This document shows, one piece after another, positions 1 to 8,144 of a stretch of DNA of 64,000 bases. Origin of the DNA: Bacteroidales bacterium UBA4331 (GTDB taxonomy: Bacteria > Bacteroidota > Bacteroidia > Bacteroidales > Paludibacteraceae); assembly GCA_002394395.1 (NCBI GenBank), contig DGTR01000004.1, forward strand, positions 401 through 64,400. Direction: 5' to 3'. Positions within the stretch are counted from its first letter, which is position 1. Each line of letters starts with the position of its first letter. Position numbers and translations under genes: made by a program. Below the pieces are notes generated by a model, which was not told the origin of the DNA, made no database searches, and worked only from the letters and a program-made list of their open reading frames with translations.

Positions 1-1020
1 ACCGCCAACTACGACATCAACGCGTCTCAATACGACCGGAACCTGAGTAACCGCGGATGGTTTGACCACCCGATGCCGGATATGAATTTAGAGAACCCGG
101 ACCTGCTGAAATACTTCCAGCAATGGGCTATCTGGTGGATCGAATACGCCGATCTGGACGGTCTGCGCGTGGATACCTATCCGTATATCGAGAAGATCCC
201 CGGTAGCAAATGGCTGAAAGCCATCCGCGAGGAGTATCCGGGTATCAATATCGTCGGTGAGTGCTGGACCAGACCGGCCCCGGCTGTAGCTTACTGGCAA
301 AGCGGAGCGAAGAACTTCGACGGCTTTGATTCGAACCTGCCGACCGTAATGGACTTCCCGACCGAAGAAGCGATCCGTCAGGCGCTGGAGAACGACGGGA
401 ACTACTGGGGCGGCGGTCTGACAAAGGTATATGACGCGCTCACGATGGACTACATGTATGCGGATGTGAACAAGCTGTTCACCTTCCTCGGCAACCATGA
501 TATGAGCCGAATCCGCGATGCAGTCAAAGATAGAGACATCCGCCGCGTGAAGTTAGCTTACGTGCTGCTCGCCACCATGCGCGGTATCCCGCAAGTACTG
601 TACGGCGATGAGTATGCCATGATCTCGTCCAACAAAGAGAACCCGAGCGACCACTCCTACCTGCGTATGCCGCTGCCGCAAGAAGGCGAAGTGAATGCAG
701 AGATGACAGATATGTTCGAGTTCCAGAGCCAGTTATTCCAATGGAGAAAGAAAGAGCCGGTGCTCCATGAGGGCAAGACCATGCATTTCCTCTCGCGTAA
801 TAACACCTATGCCTTCTTCCGCTACAACGATAAAGAGGCTGTCTTCGTCTTTGCCAATGCCTCAGAGAAGTCATGCACCGTGCCCGTAGCCAATTATCAG
901 GAGATCCTGAGCCATTATAACCCGATGGGCAAAGATCCGCTGACAGGCAAGAAAGTGGACATGAGCAAGAGCCTTCTTGTTCCCGGGCTGAGTACCATCA
1001 TCGTTAAGTTAACAAGATAA
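1..1020 (+). CDS. SusA/neopullulanase-like GH13 alpha-amylase, 5' end outside window
   Basis: The reading frame is open from base 1, so the N-terminus lies upstream; 339 residues are visible. The GH13 catalytic regions are present: region II DGLRVD with the nucleophile Asp codon at 172-174, region III VGECW with the acid/base Glu codon at 259-261, and region IV FLGNHD with the transition-state Asp codon at 499-501. The stretch before region II (HPMPDMNLENP then WWIEYADLDG) resembles the SusA/neopullulanase group of Bacteroidetes, which cleaves starch, pullulan or maltodextrin. A C-terminal beta domain follows from about base 770. Signal peptide and cellular location cannot be judged. The CWC gene starts 4 bases after the stop. 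Confidence 0.93.
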   Translation, partial: TANYDINASQYDRNLSNRGWFDHPMPDMNLENPDLLKYFQQWAIWWIEYADLDGLRVDTYPYIEKIPGSKWLKAIREEYPGINIVGECWTRPAPAVAYWQSGAKNFDGFDSNLPTVMDFPTEEAIRQALENDGNYWGGGLTKVYDALTMDYMYADVNKLFTFLGNHDMSRIRDAVKDRDIRRVKLAYVLLATMRGIPQVLYGDEYAMISSNKENPSDHSYLRMPLPQEGEVNAEMTDMFEFQSQLFQWRKKEPVLHEGKTMHFLSRNNTYAFFRYNDKEAVFVFANASEKSCTVPVANYQEILSHYNPMGKDPLTGKKVDMSKSLLVPGLSTIIVKLTR

Positions 1021-1023
1021 GGG

Positions 1024-1053
1024 ATGAACGAGTTAACGAATGAACGAAAGAAC
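1024..1053 (+). repeat. Degenerate 8-mer run at the CWC gene start
   Basis: Four imperfect units of the type TGAACGAA form the first ten codons of the CWC gene. It belongs to the window-wide short-repeat class, although the unit here is closer to 8 than 7 bases. Confidence 0.5.
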
Positions 1054-1221
1054 AAAGTGTGCCCACGATGCGGGGCACATTTTGTTTGCACCCACGATGC
1101 GTTCTGCCAATGCGTGGGTGTGCGACTCAACGAAAAAGCGCGCGAGTATCTTCGCGCGCATTATTCGGATTGTCTCTGCAGGGGGTGTCTGGAGGAGATC
1201 TCTAGTTTCCTAGGATCATAG
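1024..1221 (+). CDS. Small cysteine-rich CWC-family protein (65 aa)
   Basis: The cysteine pattern matches the Cys-rich CWC family: CPRCG near residue 13, FCQC near 28, then DCLCRGC near 50. The paired CxxC-type ligands suggest a zinc-ribbon-like fold. The family function is not known. The ATG is 4 bases after the amylase stop, so the two are probably co-transcribed. The first codons are built from a degenerate repeat (1024-1053), which gives the odd leading residues NELTNERKN. The stop codon lies inside a palindrome shared with the convergent BtuF-like gene. Confidence 0.75.
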   Translation: MNELTNERKNKVCPRCGAHFVCTHDAFCQCVGVRLNEKAREYLRAHYSDCLCRGCLEEISSFLGS

Positions 1222-1229
1222 AATCCTAG
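1210..1229. terminator. Palindrome covering both convergent stop codons
   Basis: CTAGGAT and ATCCTAG form a 7-bp stem around a 6-base loop. The TAG of the plus-strand CWC gene and the TAG of the minus-strand BtuF-like gene both lie inside it. There is no clear T-run, so activity as an intrinsic terminator is uncertain. Confidence 0.4.
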
Positions 1230-2287
1230 TACAACCTGTTAGCAAAATGCAAAGTAGAATCGGGGGCGTTATTCAGGATATGAATGACGTCCTCTAACAT
1301 TTCCTCGGGGTGCACTACCCCACGCTCCCAGAAGTTATTCTGTCCACCGTCCAGCCGCTGCTTGCGCCAATTATAGACGCGTCCGGACTGATAGGCCTTG
1401 AACCAGGTATGTTTCTCGTCTATCTCGGCGAGTTCCGCCAAAGTGTTTCCTCCGGCACCGACCCACACATCCGCATCGTGGAAATAATGGATCGTCTCCT
1501 CCACCGTCAAGGGGATGGATGTCTCGCGCTCATCATTGTAGAAGGGATAAGCCGCCCCTGCATCCTTGAAAAGGTACGCCAAGTAGTTCTTGCCGGAGGG
1601 TACGTACCAGGTTCCGCGGAAATTATTGCCGGACATAATAGAGACCGGCTTCGCCTGACAGACCGTTTCACTGACAGACCGCTTTGCTGACAGACCGGCT
1701 TCGCCTGACAGACAGAGATACTTCTCTTCCACTTCGTGGAAGATGGAGTCCGCTTGGGGCAGTTTGCCGACGAGCGCCCCGATGACGCGAATCCATTCTG
1801 CGCGCGCCAGAGGAGAGTGTTCCTGCCATTCGTTGATGAAGATGATCGGTACTCCTAATTTCTCCAGCCGCATGGCCTCGAGATTGTCATACTGACCGTA
1901 ATTAACCGCCAGAAGAATGTCTAATCCCGCTTGCAGAACCCGCTCAGCAGAAGGTTTCATGGAGTCGCCGAGATCAATCTCCGTACCTTTGACAGGCGTG
2001 TAGATGAGTTCAGGGTTACAAACAGCAGCCAGACAATCGATTGCGTCCAGGGCGTAAAGGAATCCCACCTGCACGGTACTCATCGTTCCGATACGTTGCA
2101 AGGGTTCACGGACACAGAGACGCTTATAAGGCTGAAACACCTCTACCACTACTCCTGTGTCCGTCTGATTGATCTGAAAGCCCTCCGCGTACTTATTGCT
2201 CGCGGGCACTGTCCCCTGCTCCGCAGGCTGCTTAGCGCAGCCCACGAAGCAGAGTGTTAGCAAAAGAATAATTATCGAATTTCTCAT
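1226..2287 (-). CDS. btuF: BtuF-like ABC transporter substrate-binding lipoprotein
   Basis: Start ATG at 2287 gives 353 residues beginning MRNSIIILLLTLCFVGC, a lipoprotein signal with the lipid-accepting Cys at about residue 17. An upstream in-frame extension would run through the promoter and is rejected. The body has the two-lobed metal-chelate binding-protein pattern: an IGTMSTVQVGFLYALDAID segment, a VLQAGLDILLA segment and GVPIIFINEW. The family delivers cobalamin, haem or siderophores to a BtuCD-type ABC importer; the B12 locus upstream argues for cobalamin. No permease or ATPase gene is in the window. A 16-18 nt tandem repeat (1642-1716) adds a loop ahead of KPVSIMSGN. The promoter lies only a few bases before the ATG. 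Confidence 0.78.
   Translation of the reverse strand: MRNSIIILLLTLCFVGCAKQPAEQGTVPASNKYAEGFQINQTDTGVVVEVFQPYKRLCVREPLQRIGTMSTVQVGFLYALDAIDCLAAVCNPELIYTPVKGTEIDLGDSMKPSAERVLQAGLDILLAVNYGQYDNLEAMRLEKLGVPIIFINEWQEHSPLARAEWIRVIGALVGKLPQADSIFHEVEEKYLCLSGEAGLSAKRSVSETVCQAKPVSIMSGNNFRGTWYVPSGKNYLAYLFKDAGAAYPFYNDERETSIPLTVEETIHYFHDADVWVGAGGNTLAELAEIDEKHTWFKAYQSGRVYNWRKQRLDGGQNNFWERGVVHPEEMLEDVIHILNNAPDSTLHFANRLY
1642..1716. repeat. Four tandem 16-18 nt units inside the BtuF-like gene
   Basis: Units share the core CTGACAGACCG and differ in spacer. They are in frame and encode a low-conservation loop (GEAGLSAKRSVSETVCQAK), so they look like an expansion tolerated by the protein. Confidence 0.8.
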
Positions 2288-2295
2288 AATGAGCG

Positions 2296-2326
2296 CAAAG
2301 GTACTGCTTTTTTTTGAGATATGCAA
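2296..2326 (-). promoter_or_regulatory. Bacteroides-type promoter of the BtuF-like gene
   Basis: On the minus strand TTGCATAT (-33) is followed 23 nt later by TACCTTTG (-7). The -7 element ends only 8 bases before the ATG at 2287, so the transcript must be leaderless or nearly so. Confidence 0.85.
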
Positions 2327-2481
2327 GGAAAATCGAAGATTATCCTCCAATGATACCATCTTCGAAATTATTATTGACGTTTCCGGGGAGCGGGAAAAAT
2401 CCTCCTCCACTTACCATCAGTACATGTGTTACAGCAATGATCTGAACGGAAGTTTGCGGGGTTACATATATATTCTTCATA

Positions 2482-5400
2482 TTACTTTACAATTTTTTGA
2501 CCGTTAATAATATATACACCGTGCTCTAAACAGTGACTATTCACCGGACGACCAAGGATATCAAAACATTGATTCATTTTGTCATTTACCATTTGTTCAT
2601 TTAATCCCGTAGTCACTTGCGGCGCCTGCGCACTGCCAATAACGACGTGGCGCCTTCCTGCAATAGGTTTCGGGGCATTGTTAGAACCCTGTACAGGGAC
2701 TTCATTCATTTTGATATAGGCCCTATTCTCAGGCAGACGACAGTTACCACCACAACGCTGGAACATGTTGTTGTAGATCACATAGTTGCCTTCCAACTTG
2801 TTGCCGGATGTTCCTGCAGCTCCATCGGTGATGTACTCAAACGTACCATGCAAGCCATTTTCATTACCGGCTGTGAGTACCTGTGTGGACTCGGCATACC
2901 ATATACGCAGTATATCCGTTTTGGGTACAAAGACATATGGCACACCCGGTTCAAGTTGCGTCACTTCCTCAAGCGTGATATTGAGCGGCATTCCCTCTCC
3001 GTCAACTTCTTTATAGAGGATTTTATAGAATGTGTCATCGAATGTGCGGAACGAAGCATAAGGAATACAAACCGTGCCCATCTGTCCGGCAACAAGATTC
3101 TCACGGAGGTACTCTCCATAGGTCTCGGATGCGTTGCTGTAGATTTTGGAATCGTCCGGCAGAGTGTTCTCATATACTTGCATACCTCCGAGTACAGGCA
3201 GCGGATCAACTCCTATCTCCTGACCGAAGGCGTCACCGAGCTTGTATGCCACTTCACCGCCTGTCCATGCTTCGGGAGCAGTGATAATCGTTGTGTTGAG
3301 TTCGTTGAAGAGGAAGTCCTCATTAGCGTAAGCGTTGGTGACGTTCTCTGTTTCGGTAGTCGTATTCGCAGTAGGACGGATAGCTCCGTGGCATGAATAA
3401 CCGGAATTGTTGGTGCGAGTAGCGTGTACGCGGCCGGTGTTATAGACGTTGGTGACGGTAATATTCTGCGAGGTAGCATATATGCCGCCGACATTATTGT
3501 TCGCCACGATTGTTCCGCAGTTGTAACTATTCGTGATGGAACAGTTATTACTGTTTATAAACGCTATACCTGCTGCATCGGTTGCTTTGGTACTCGTCTC
3601 ATTGGAGAGTGTCACGTTGCCGTAGTTGGCACAACGGTCAATATAGACGTACGTTCCGGCGTAACCGCAGATTCCTGCGGCGTACTTACCTACTCCTATT
3701 CCGGTCACATTGACATAGTTGGTTACATTCGTAATACGAACCGGATTGGCGGACGAACCGGTAGCTTGTCCTGCCACACCGCCTGCTTTGAGAGACGTGC
3801 TGTTACTGGTAGTAGTAACGGAACCGCGCACGGTGAAGTTCATGATTTCGGCTCCCTGCGCCAAACTGCCGAACAAACCGAATATGCTTCCATCAGTTGT
3901 GTTGATGCATAAGTTATCAACAGTATGACCTTGTCCGTCAAACGAACCCGCGAATTTCTTATAGGAGTTATCTTTGCCGATAGGCGTCCAGTTATAGCTG
4001 CAAAGGTCAATATCGTTATCCAGCACTCCTTTTATCGTTTGTGCTGTTACATTCCCTTTTTCGCAGGCATTGACTTGCGCAGCGAACCATGCTAATTCGG
4101 CACCGCTGGTAATATGATAAATACCGCCTGTCATAGCCGGTTCCGGCAATGTCTCTCCGTCCCAACCCTCTACGGGAATAGCTTCCAGATGCACAGGAAC
4201 AGTCATCTCAGCAGGACTATTTTCCTCAATAGTTACCGTTATCGGCGTACGCTTGTAGCCCGTTTTGCCGGCAAGTATGATGTTCTCTCCTTGTGTCAGC
4301 AGGTATTTGCCGTCTTCGGGCGTTACCTCGATACCCAAACTGTTGGTAACGGAGATAATCTCAGCGTCAGCGGGATCGAGTTCCAGTGTAGCAAGTGTTT
4401 TGACCGGTTGTTTAACCGGTATTATCACATCTGGAAGCGCACCGAAATACGTAGTATGGGCTACAGCCGTGAAGTTAGGCGAGCGTCCGCCTACTTTGTC
4501 AATAATACGGTGGTTTCCGATGGGGTCTCCGAAACCGAACACTTGTATAACGCCATCCCGTAAGGAATAGGTCGATTCCGTGTAATCAACCGGAATAATC
4601 AGTTTGGTGTAAGCCTGTGCAGCAGGGCTTGCACCAAACCAGTATTGGTTCGGCCCAAGAATGGCAGCAGTTCCTTCAGGCACGCCATTGTAAGTGATAT
4701 ATGCGGACATATTATAGATGCCGGACAATTTGTTCGCAGGATGGAAAAGCCCGTTGTACTGCACGCGAACCTGATCTCCCGGATAGAACTCCGAACCGCT
4801 CCGTGTCTCATTAATAATTGTTCTGGTCGCATGCCGTGCTGTCAGCACTTGGTACTCGTACTTACCTGTTCCATCGCCCAGCCGGACTATCTGACGGCCG
4901 TGTTTGAGCGGCAAGGTATAGGTGTTGTCCTCGTTCTTGGAGACAACATGCCAGCCGGTGTTATATACTGCGTCGTTCATGCGGATAGTCGGATAGCTGA
5001 TCTCAACCGTCTGCACGCCGGTCGGTTTGAAGGTGTAGTTAAAGGTCTCTTCATCGTTGATGTAATAGAACACATCGTGCTCTGCATCCACATAAATGCC
5101 GGCGTTCTTTTTCTGATCCTCGTTGTACGTCTCGTTGATGCGCATATTGGCATCCATCCCGTTTTCGGGGGCATCTACGCTTACGACAAACACACCCGTA
5201 TTTTCCGGCCAAATGGCACCGAAATACTGACCGCCGTAATAGGGACTCATTTTTCCGTTATTGGCGTACTGCACTGCCGATGCCGCATCGTAGGTCACCG
5301 TGACAATCGCCGTTCCGGCACTCTTGGCACGCAGAATAGACCACTCAGAACCAATGTTTCCATCTGGAACAATCTCCACGACCGAGTTATCGGGATTACC

Positions 5401-6480
5401 GTTCATATCATACACGGCATAATGATAATCCGGCTCTAAGAAGTAGTTATCCGTCTGGTTTGGAGCGATTTGCCAGTCACGCTCCGCCATGAGGTCATAC
5501 TCCTGTCCGGCAGTCATTTTGAGGTAGCCTTTTTCGTTGATATTCAAAAGGATGTTACAGTCGTTCAAACCGTCCAGACTCTGCGGGTCATGATCCACCC
5601 ATTTAGGGTCACGCGCTGCAAAGTCCGCCTCGGTGAAATTGAGAACCGGACATTTGGCTGGATTGGTATTGAAATAAAACGTAAGGAGTTGTGTCAGTCC
5701 TCCTTCCTTCCATGCGCGCATGTTATACTTGCAGGCGTTCCCCAAATACCATGTGTAGGTCTTGGTGTCACCGGTCGTCTTCACGCTCTCTGGCGCAATG
5801 AAGCGGAACGGCACGTAATGGATAGTTCCCGTTCCGAGGTCTCCTCCGGGTTTCTGCATCATCGCTATCTCCGCGTCCGCAGGGCAAGTAGAGGTGAACA
5901 AACCGCCCATCGGGATTTTGGTCTGGATAGTGGTGTTGCCCGTTACGGTACGACCGTCATTGGCGAAAATATAGCCCTCTTCCTGATGCGCCGCCGAAGG
6001 AACCATACGCAGTACCACGCTTCCGCCGTCGTAGGTCAGTACGGAGGGATTGTTGGCGTTCGTTCCGATGGTAACAGGGAAGGTCTTTCCTTCTCGGCTG
6101 TGTACCTCGCAATCCTCGATTGTGAAATCCTCACCATAGACCCAGTACGAGTTGTCCTCTTTTTTGTTGGACGTACTGATTTTGGTAATCGTCCAAATCT
6201 GCATCTCGATGTCGTCATCATCTACATCAAATGTGAACGTGCCGTTCATCTCACTATTTGAGTTATATCCATAGATAGTGTAACTGCCATTAGGCAGGCT
6301 ATTGAATACATATGTGTTTCCGGTTTGCGAGTCCTCAGTAATGGTAGTACCTGATTCATCTTGCAAGGTCATGCTATTGGTAACGCTATTCATCGTTATC
6401 GCCACATGAGCCGCCTGCACACTCTGCCATGCTCCCAGCAGAAACAGCAGACATGCAAAATATAGAGAATGTTTGTTCAT
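2482..6480 (-). CDS. Large secreted surface protein with GLUG repeats and T9SS-like tail (1332 aa)
   Basis: ATG at 6480 gives a signal peptide (MNKHSLYFACLLFLLGAW, cleavage after QA). Long beta-rich Ig-like regions fill roughly residues 25-790. A GLUG-type repeat region follows (about 800-1100), recognisable from FAGSFDGQGHTVDNL, GLFGSL, AGGVAGQ and AAGICGYAG. Next comes a module of about 140 residues (GTVCIPY, TLEEV, PYVF, NRAYI, GRRHVV) that recurs in the 8145-9632 protein. The C-terminus (FDILGRPVN, then HGVYIINGQKIVK) is a short type-A T9SS-like sorting domain. It is the last gene of the riboswitch-controlled series, so a role at the surface in cobalamin or cobamide capture is inferred; ligand binding is not evident from sequence. 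Confidence 0.8.
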   Translation of the reverse strand: MNKHSLYFACLLFLLGAWQSVQAAHVAITMNSVTNSMTLQDESGTTITEDSQTGNTYVFNSLPNGSYTIYGYNSNSEMNGTFTFDVDDDDIEMQIWTITKISTSNKKEDNSYWVYGEDFTIEDCEVHSREGKTFPVTIGTNANNPSVLTYDGGSVVLRMVPSAAHQEEGYIFANDGRTVTGNTTIQTKIPMGGLFTSTCPADAEIAMMQKPGGDLGTGTIHYVPFRFIAPESVKTTGDTKTYTWYLGNACKYNMRAWKEGGLTQLLTFYFNTNPAKCPVLNFTEADFAARDPKWVDHDPQSLDGLNDCNILLNINEKGYLKMTAGQEYDLMAERDWQIAPNQTDNYFLEPDYHYAVYDMNGNPDNSVVEIVPDGNIGSEWSILRAKSAGTAIVTVTYDAASAVQYANNGKMSPYYGGQYFGAIWPENTGVFVVSVDAPENGMDANMRINETYNEDQKKNAGIYVDAEHDVFYYINDEETFNYTFKPTGVQTVEISYPTIRMNDAVYNTGWHVVSKNEDNTYTLPLKHGRQIVRLGDGTGKYEYQVLTARHATRTIINETRSGSEFYPGDQVRVQYNGLFHPANKLSGIYNMSAYITYNGVPEGTAAILGPNQYWFGASPAAQAYTKLIIPVDYTESTYSLRDGVIQVFGFGDPIGNHRIIDKVGGRSPNFTAVAHTTYFGALPDVIIPVKQPVKTLATLELDPADAEIISVTNSLGIEVTPEDGKYLLTQGENIILAGKTGYKRTPITVTIEENSPAEMTVPVHLEAIPVEGWDGETLPEPAMTGGIYHITSGAELAWFAAQVNACEKGNVTAQTIKGVLDNDIDLCSYNWTPIGKDNSYKKFAGSFDGQGHTVDNLCINTTDGSIFGLFGSLAQGAEIMNFTVRGSVTTTSNSTSLKAGGVAGQATGSSANPVRITNVTNYVNVTGIGVGKYAAGICGYAGTYVYIDRCANYGNVTLSNETSTKATDAAGIAFINSNNCSITNSYNCGTIVANNNVGGIYATSQNITVTNVYNTGRVHATRTNNSGYSCHGAIRPTANTTTETENVTNAYANEDFLFNELNTTIITAPEAWTGGEVAYKLGDAFGQEIGVDPLPVLGGMQVYENTLPDDSKIYSNASETYGEYLRENLVAGQMGTVCIPYASFRTFDDTFYKILYKEVDGEGMPLNITLEEVTQLEPGVPYVFVPKTDILRIWYAESTQVLTAGNENGLHGTFEYITDGAAGTSGNKLEGNYVIYNNMFQRCGGNCRLPENRAYIKMNEVPVQGSNNAPKPIAGRRHVVIGSAQAPQVTTGLNEQMVNDKMNQCFDILGRPVNSHCLEHGVYIINGQKIVK
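2567..2603. repeat. CATTTNN heptamer/octamer run in the C-terminal coding region
   Basis: About five units of CATTTNN(N) encode the linker NEQMVNDKMNQ just before the sorting tail of the 1332-residue protein. Confidence 0.65.
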
Positions 6481-6495
6481 CACGTTTAAAAATCT

Positions 6496-7980
6496 TTATT
6501 GTATGATTTGTTTGGTTGCTCCTTGTCCGGTCTGTATAATGGACACTTGCCCTCTAACAGGTTGTCCGTTAATCTTTCTGCCCTCTAAGGTATAGGTATT
6601 CCTATTTTCTTCCGCTTTCGTTTCCTCAATGCCGGTAGTGATAGAAAGAGTGGTCACTTCCAATGCAACACGTTCGCTGGCATTACCCGAAGTGTCCAAT
6701 GTCTCCAGTTCAATCTGATAGGTAGTTGCAGGATCAAGACCGGTAATGGAAACCGTGGTATATTTGGGACGTGAATAGCGTTTGCCATCTACATAAACGG
6801 CATACTTCTCTACGGCAATATTATCCGTTCCGGCATCCCACTCAAGGACAATTTTGTACATAGTTACTTCCGTTGCACGCACGTTAAGTGGCGGTGTAGG
6901 CGGTGTAAGGTCTTTGGTACGGGCGGAGACATACCCCCAGTCGGAACTCTCGCCGTATGCGGAAACAGCCTGCGCGAAGAACTTGTATGTAGTATAAGTC
7001 TCCAGATCCGTAAACATATACGAAGTGGTCGTTGTAGAATCCACCAATACCGAATCCACATACACGCGATAGTAAGCCGCATCGCTCACTTGATGCCACG
7101 TCACTTGGACACGATTCTCGTCCAAAGGATCAGCCACCAAACCGGAAGGGCGAGGTATCTCATCCACGTGCTCCAAGATCTCCATACCTCCGAGACAGAA
7201 ATAGGCAGCGGTATTCATACCCAACACGCCGGATACATCGCTGCTCTCCATCGTGAAATAGACAGCGTTCACTTGTCCCAATGAACTGAGGTCCACCCAT
7301 TGCCATTCGGAAGAAATATCCAGAGCATTGTCATGGAAATACGCTAAATGATGCACGATAGGCATACCGGCTTCTTTCGCCTCCTCATCCAAGCCGTGAA
7401 TGATAAGATTGAATTGCGCCCCGTTGTCCGCAAAAGAATGTGCAAAACCGTCGTCGTGTTGGATGCCATAATACGCCCACGGGTGATTGCATATCCATAC
7501 TCCTAACGGTCGGTGTGTCTGTTCGTCCGTAAAATTTACCTGCAGACCGTGTTCTTCTCCGTTCTCATAGTTGTAGCCCCAATATGCCACCAGATACGGA
7601 GCTCCTTTGACGAGTGCTCCCGTGGAGTCAAGACCACCTCCAGCCATACATCCCCATTGGTGTTCAGGCCAGGAGGTAGAAGAACCCGCCATTCCATAGT
7701 CCGTATCATCACCATTGGTACACAGAGTAAAACCATCCCAATAGCGCATTCCATTCTCATCTGTTCCCTGAGCTTGCATAGCGTATGTCATGTGTGAGAA
7801 AGCAAACTCCTCAAAAAACAGCCAGGGTTGACCGGCATCGTATGTGTCTTCCCATTTACCGTCAGCGTCCTGATGGTACTCATCCAAAAACGCCTGCATG
7901 TTCAGACGGATAGTGTCAGTACTCCCGGCGTACGGAATATACGCCAGGAGTACGCACCATATTATCAGGATTCTTTTCAT
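6496..7980 (-). CDS. Secreted DUF4465 protein with two fibronectin type III domains
   Basis: 494 residues with an N-terminal signal peptide (MKRILIIWCVLLAYIPYAGS). Residues about 20-265 form a DUF4465 domain: YWDGFTL, CMAGGGLDS, YLVAYWGY, GVWICNHPWAYYGI, WQWVDLSSLGQV, NTAAYFCLGGMEI. Two fibronectin type III domains follow (about 272-355 and 362-448; TYKFFAQAVSAYGES and TTYQIELETLDTSGN), then a C-terminal tail like a T9SS sorting domain (TYTLEGRKINGQP). Part of the series behind the cobalamin riboswitch at 10.6-10.8 kb, together with a second DUF4465 protein. Binding of cobalamin, a cobamide or a partner protein is inferred from context only. Confidence 0.82.
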   Translation of the reverse strand: MKRILIIWCVLLAYIPYAGSTDTIRLNMQAFLDEYHQDADGKWEDTYDAGQPWLFFEEFAFSHMTYAMQAQGTDENGMRYWDGFTLCTNGDDTDYGMAGSSTSWPEHQWGCMAGGGLDSTGALVKGAPYLVAYWGYNYENGEEHGLQVNFTDEQTHRPLGVWICNHPWAYYGIQHDDGFAHSFADNGAQFNLIIHGLDEEAKEAGMPIVHHLAYFHDNALDISSEWQWVDLSSLGQVNAVYFTMESSDVSGVLGMNTAAYFCLGGMEILEHVDEIPRPSGLVADPLDENRVQVTWHQVSDAAYYRVYVDSVLVDSTTTTSYMFTDLETYTTYKFFAQAVSAYGESSDWGYVSARTKDLTPPTPPLNVRATEVTMYKIVLEWDAGTDNIAVEKYAVYVDGKRYSRPKYTTVSITGLDPATTYQIELETLDTSGNASERVALEVTTLSITTGIEETKAEENRNTYTLEGRKINGQPVRGQVSIIQTGQGATKQIIQ

Positions 7981-7984
7981 AGAA

Positions 7985-8125
7985 TCAGTCTGCAGTCAGG
8001 GAACTACCCGGAGTTTCTGTACTGAACAATATAGACTTACCTAATGATCCGCCGGAAGCACAGAGAACATGCGATACTTTAACTTCATTTGTTCCCGTCA
8101 TGGGAGCTATATATGTCTTTTTCAT
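7985..8125 (-). CDS. 46-residue conserved-type peptide (MKKTYIAP family)
   Basis: ATG at 8125 and TGA at 7987-7985 give 46 residues starting MKKTYIAPMTGTNEV, followed by HVLCASGG. It sits between two secreted-protein genes, 4 bases before the start of the next one. Bacteroidales genomes often carry 40-60 residue peptides of the form MKKxYxxP plus an LAxSG-like stretch beside surface-protein genes; this matches the pattern. No signal peptide, membrane segment or known domain is visible, and the function is unknown. The conserved opening and tight packing favour a real gene over a chance frame. Confidence 0.65.
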   Translation of the reverse strand: MKKTYIAPMTGTNEVKVSHVLCASGGSLGKSILFSTETPGSSLTAD

Positions 8126-8144
8126 AAATTTATTTACAATTTAG

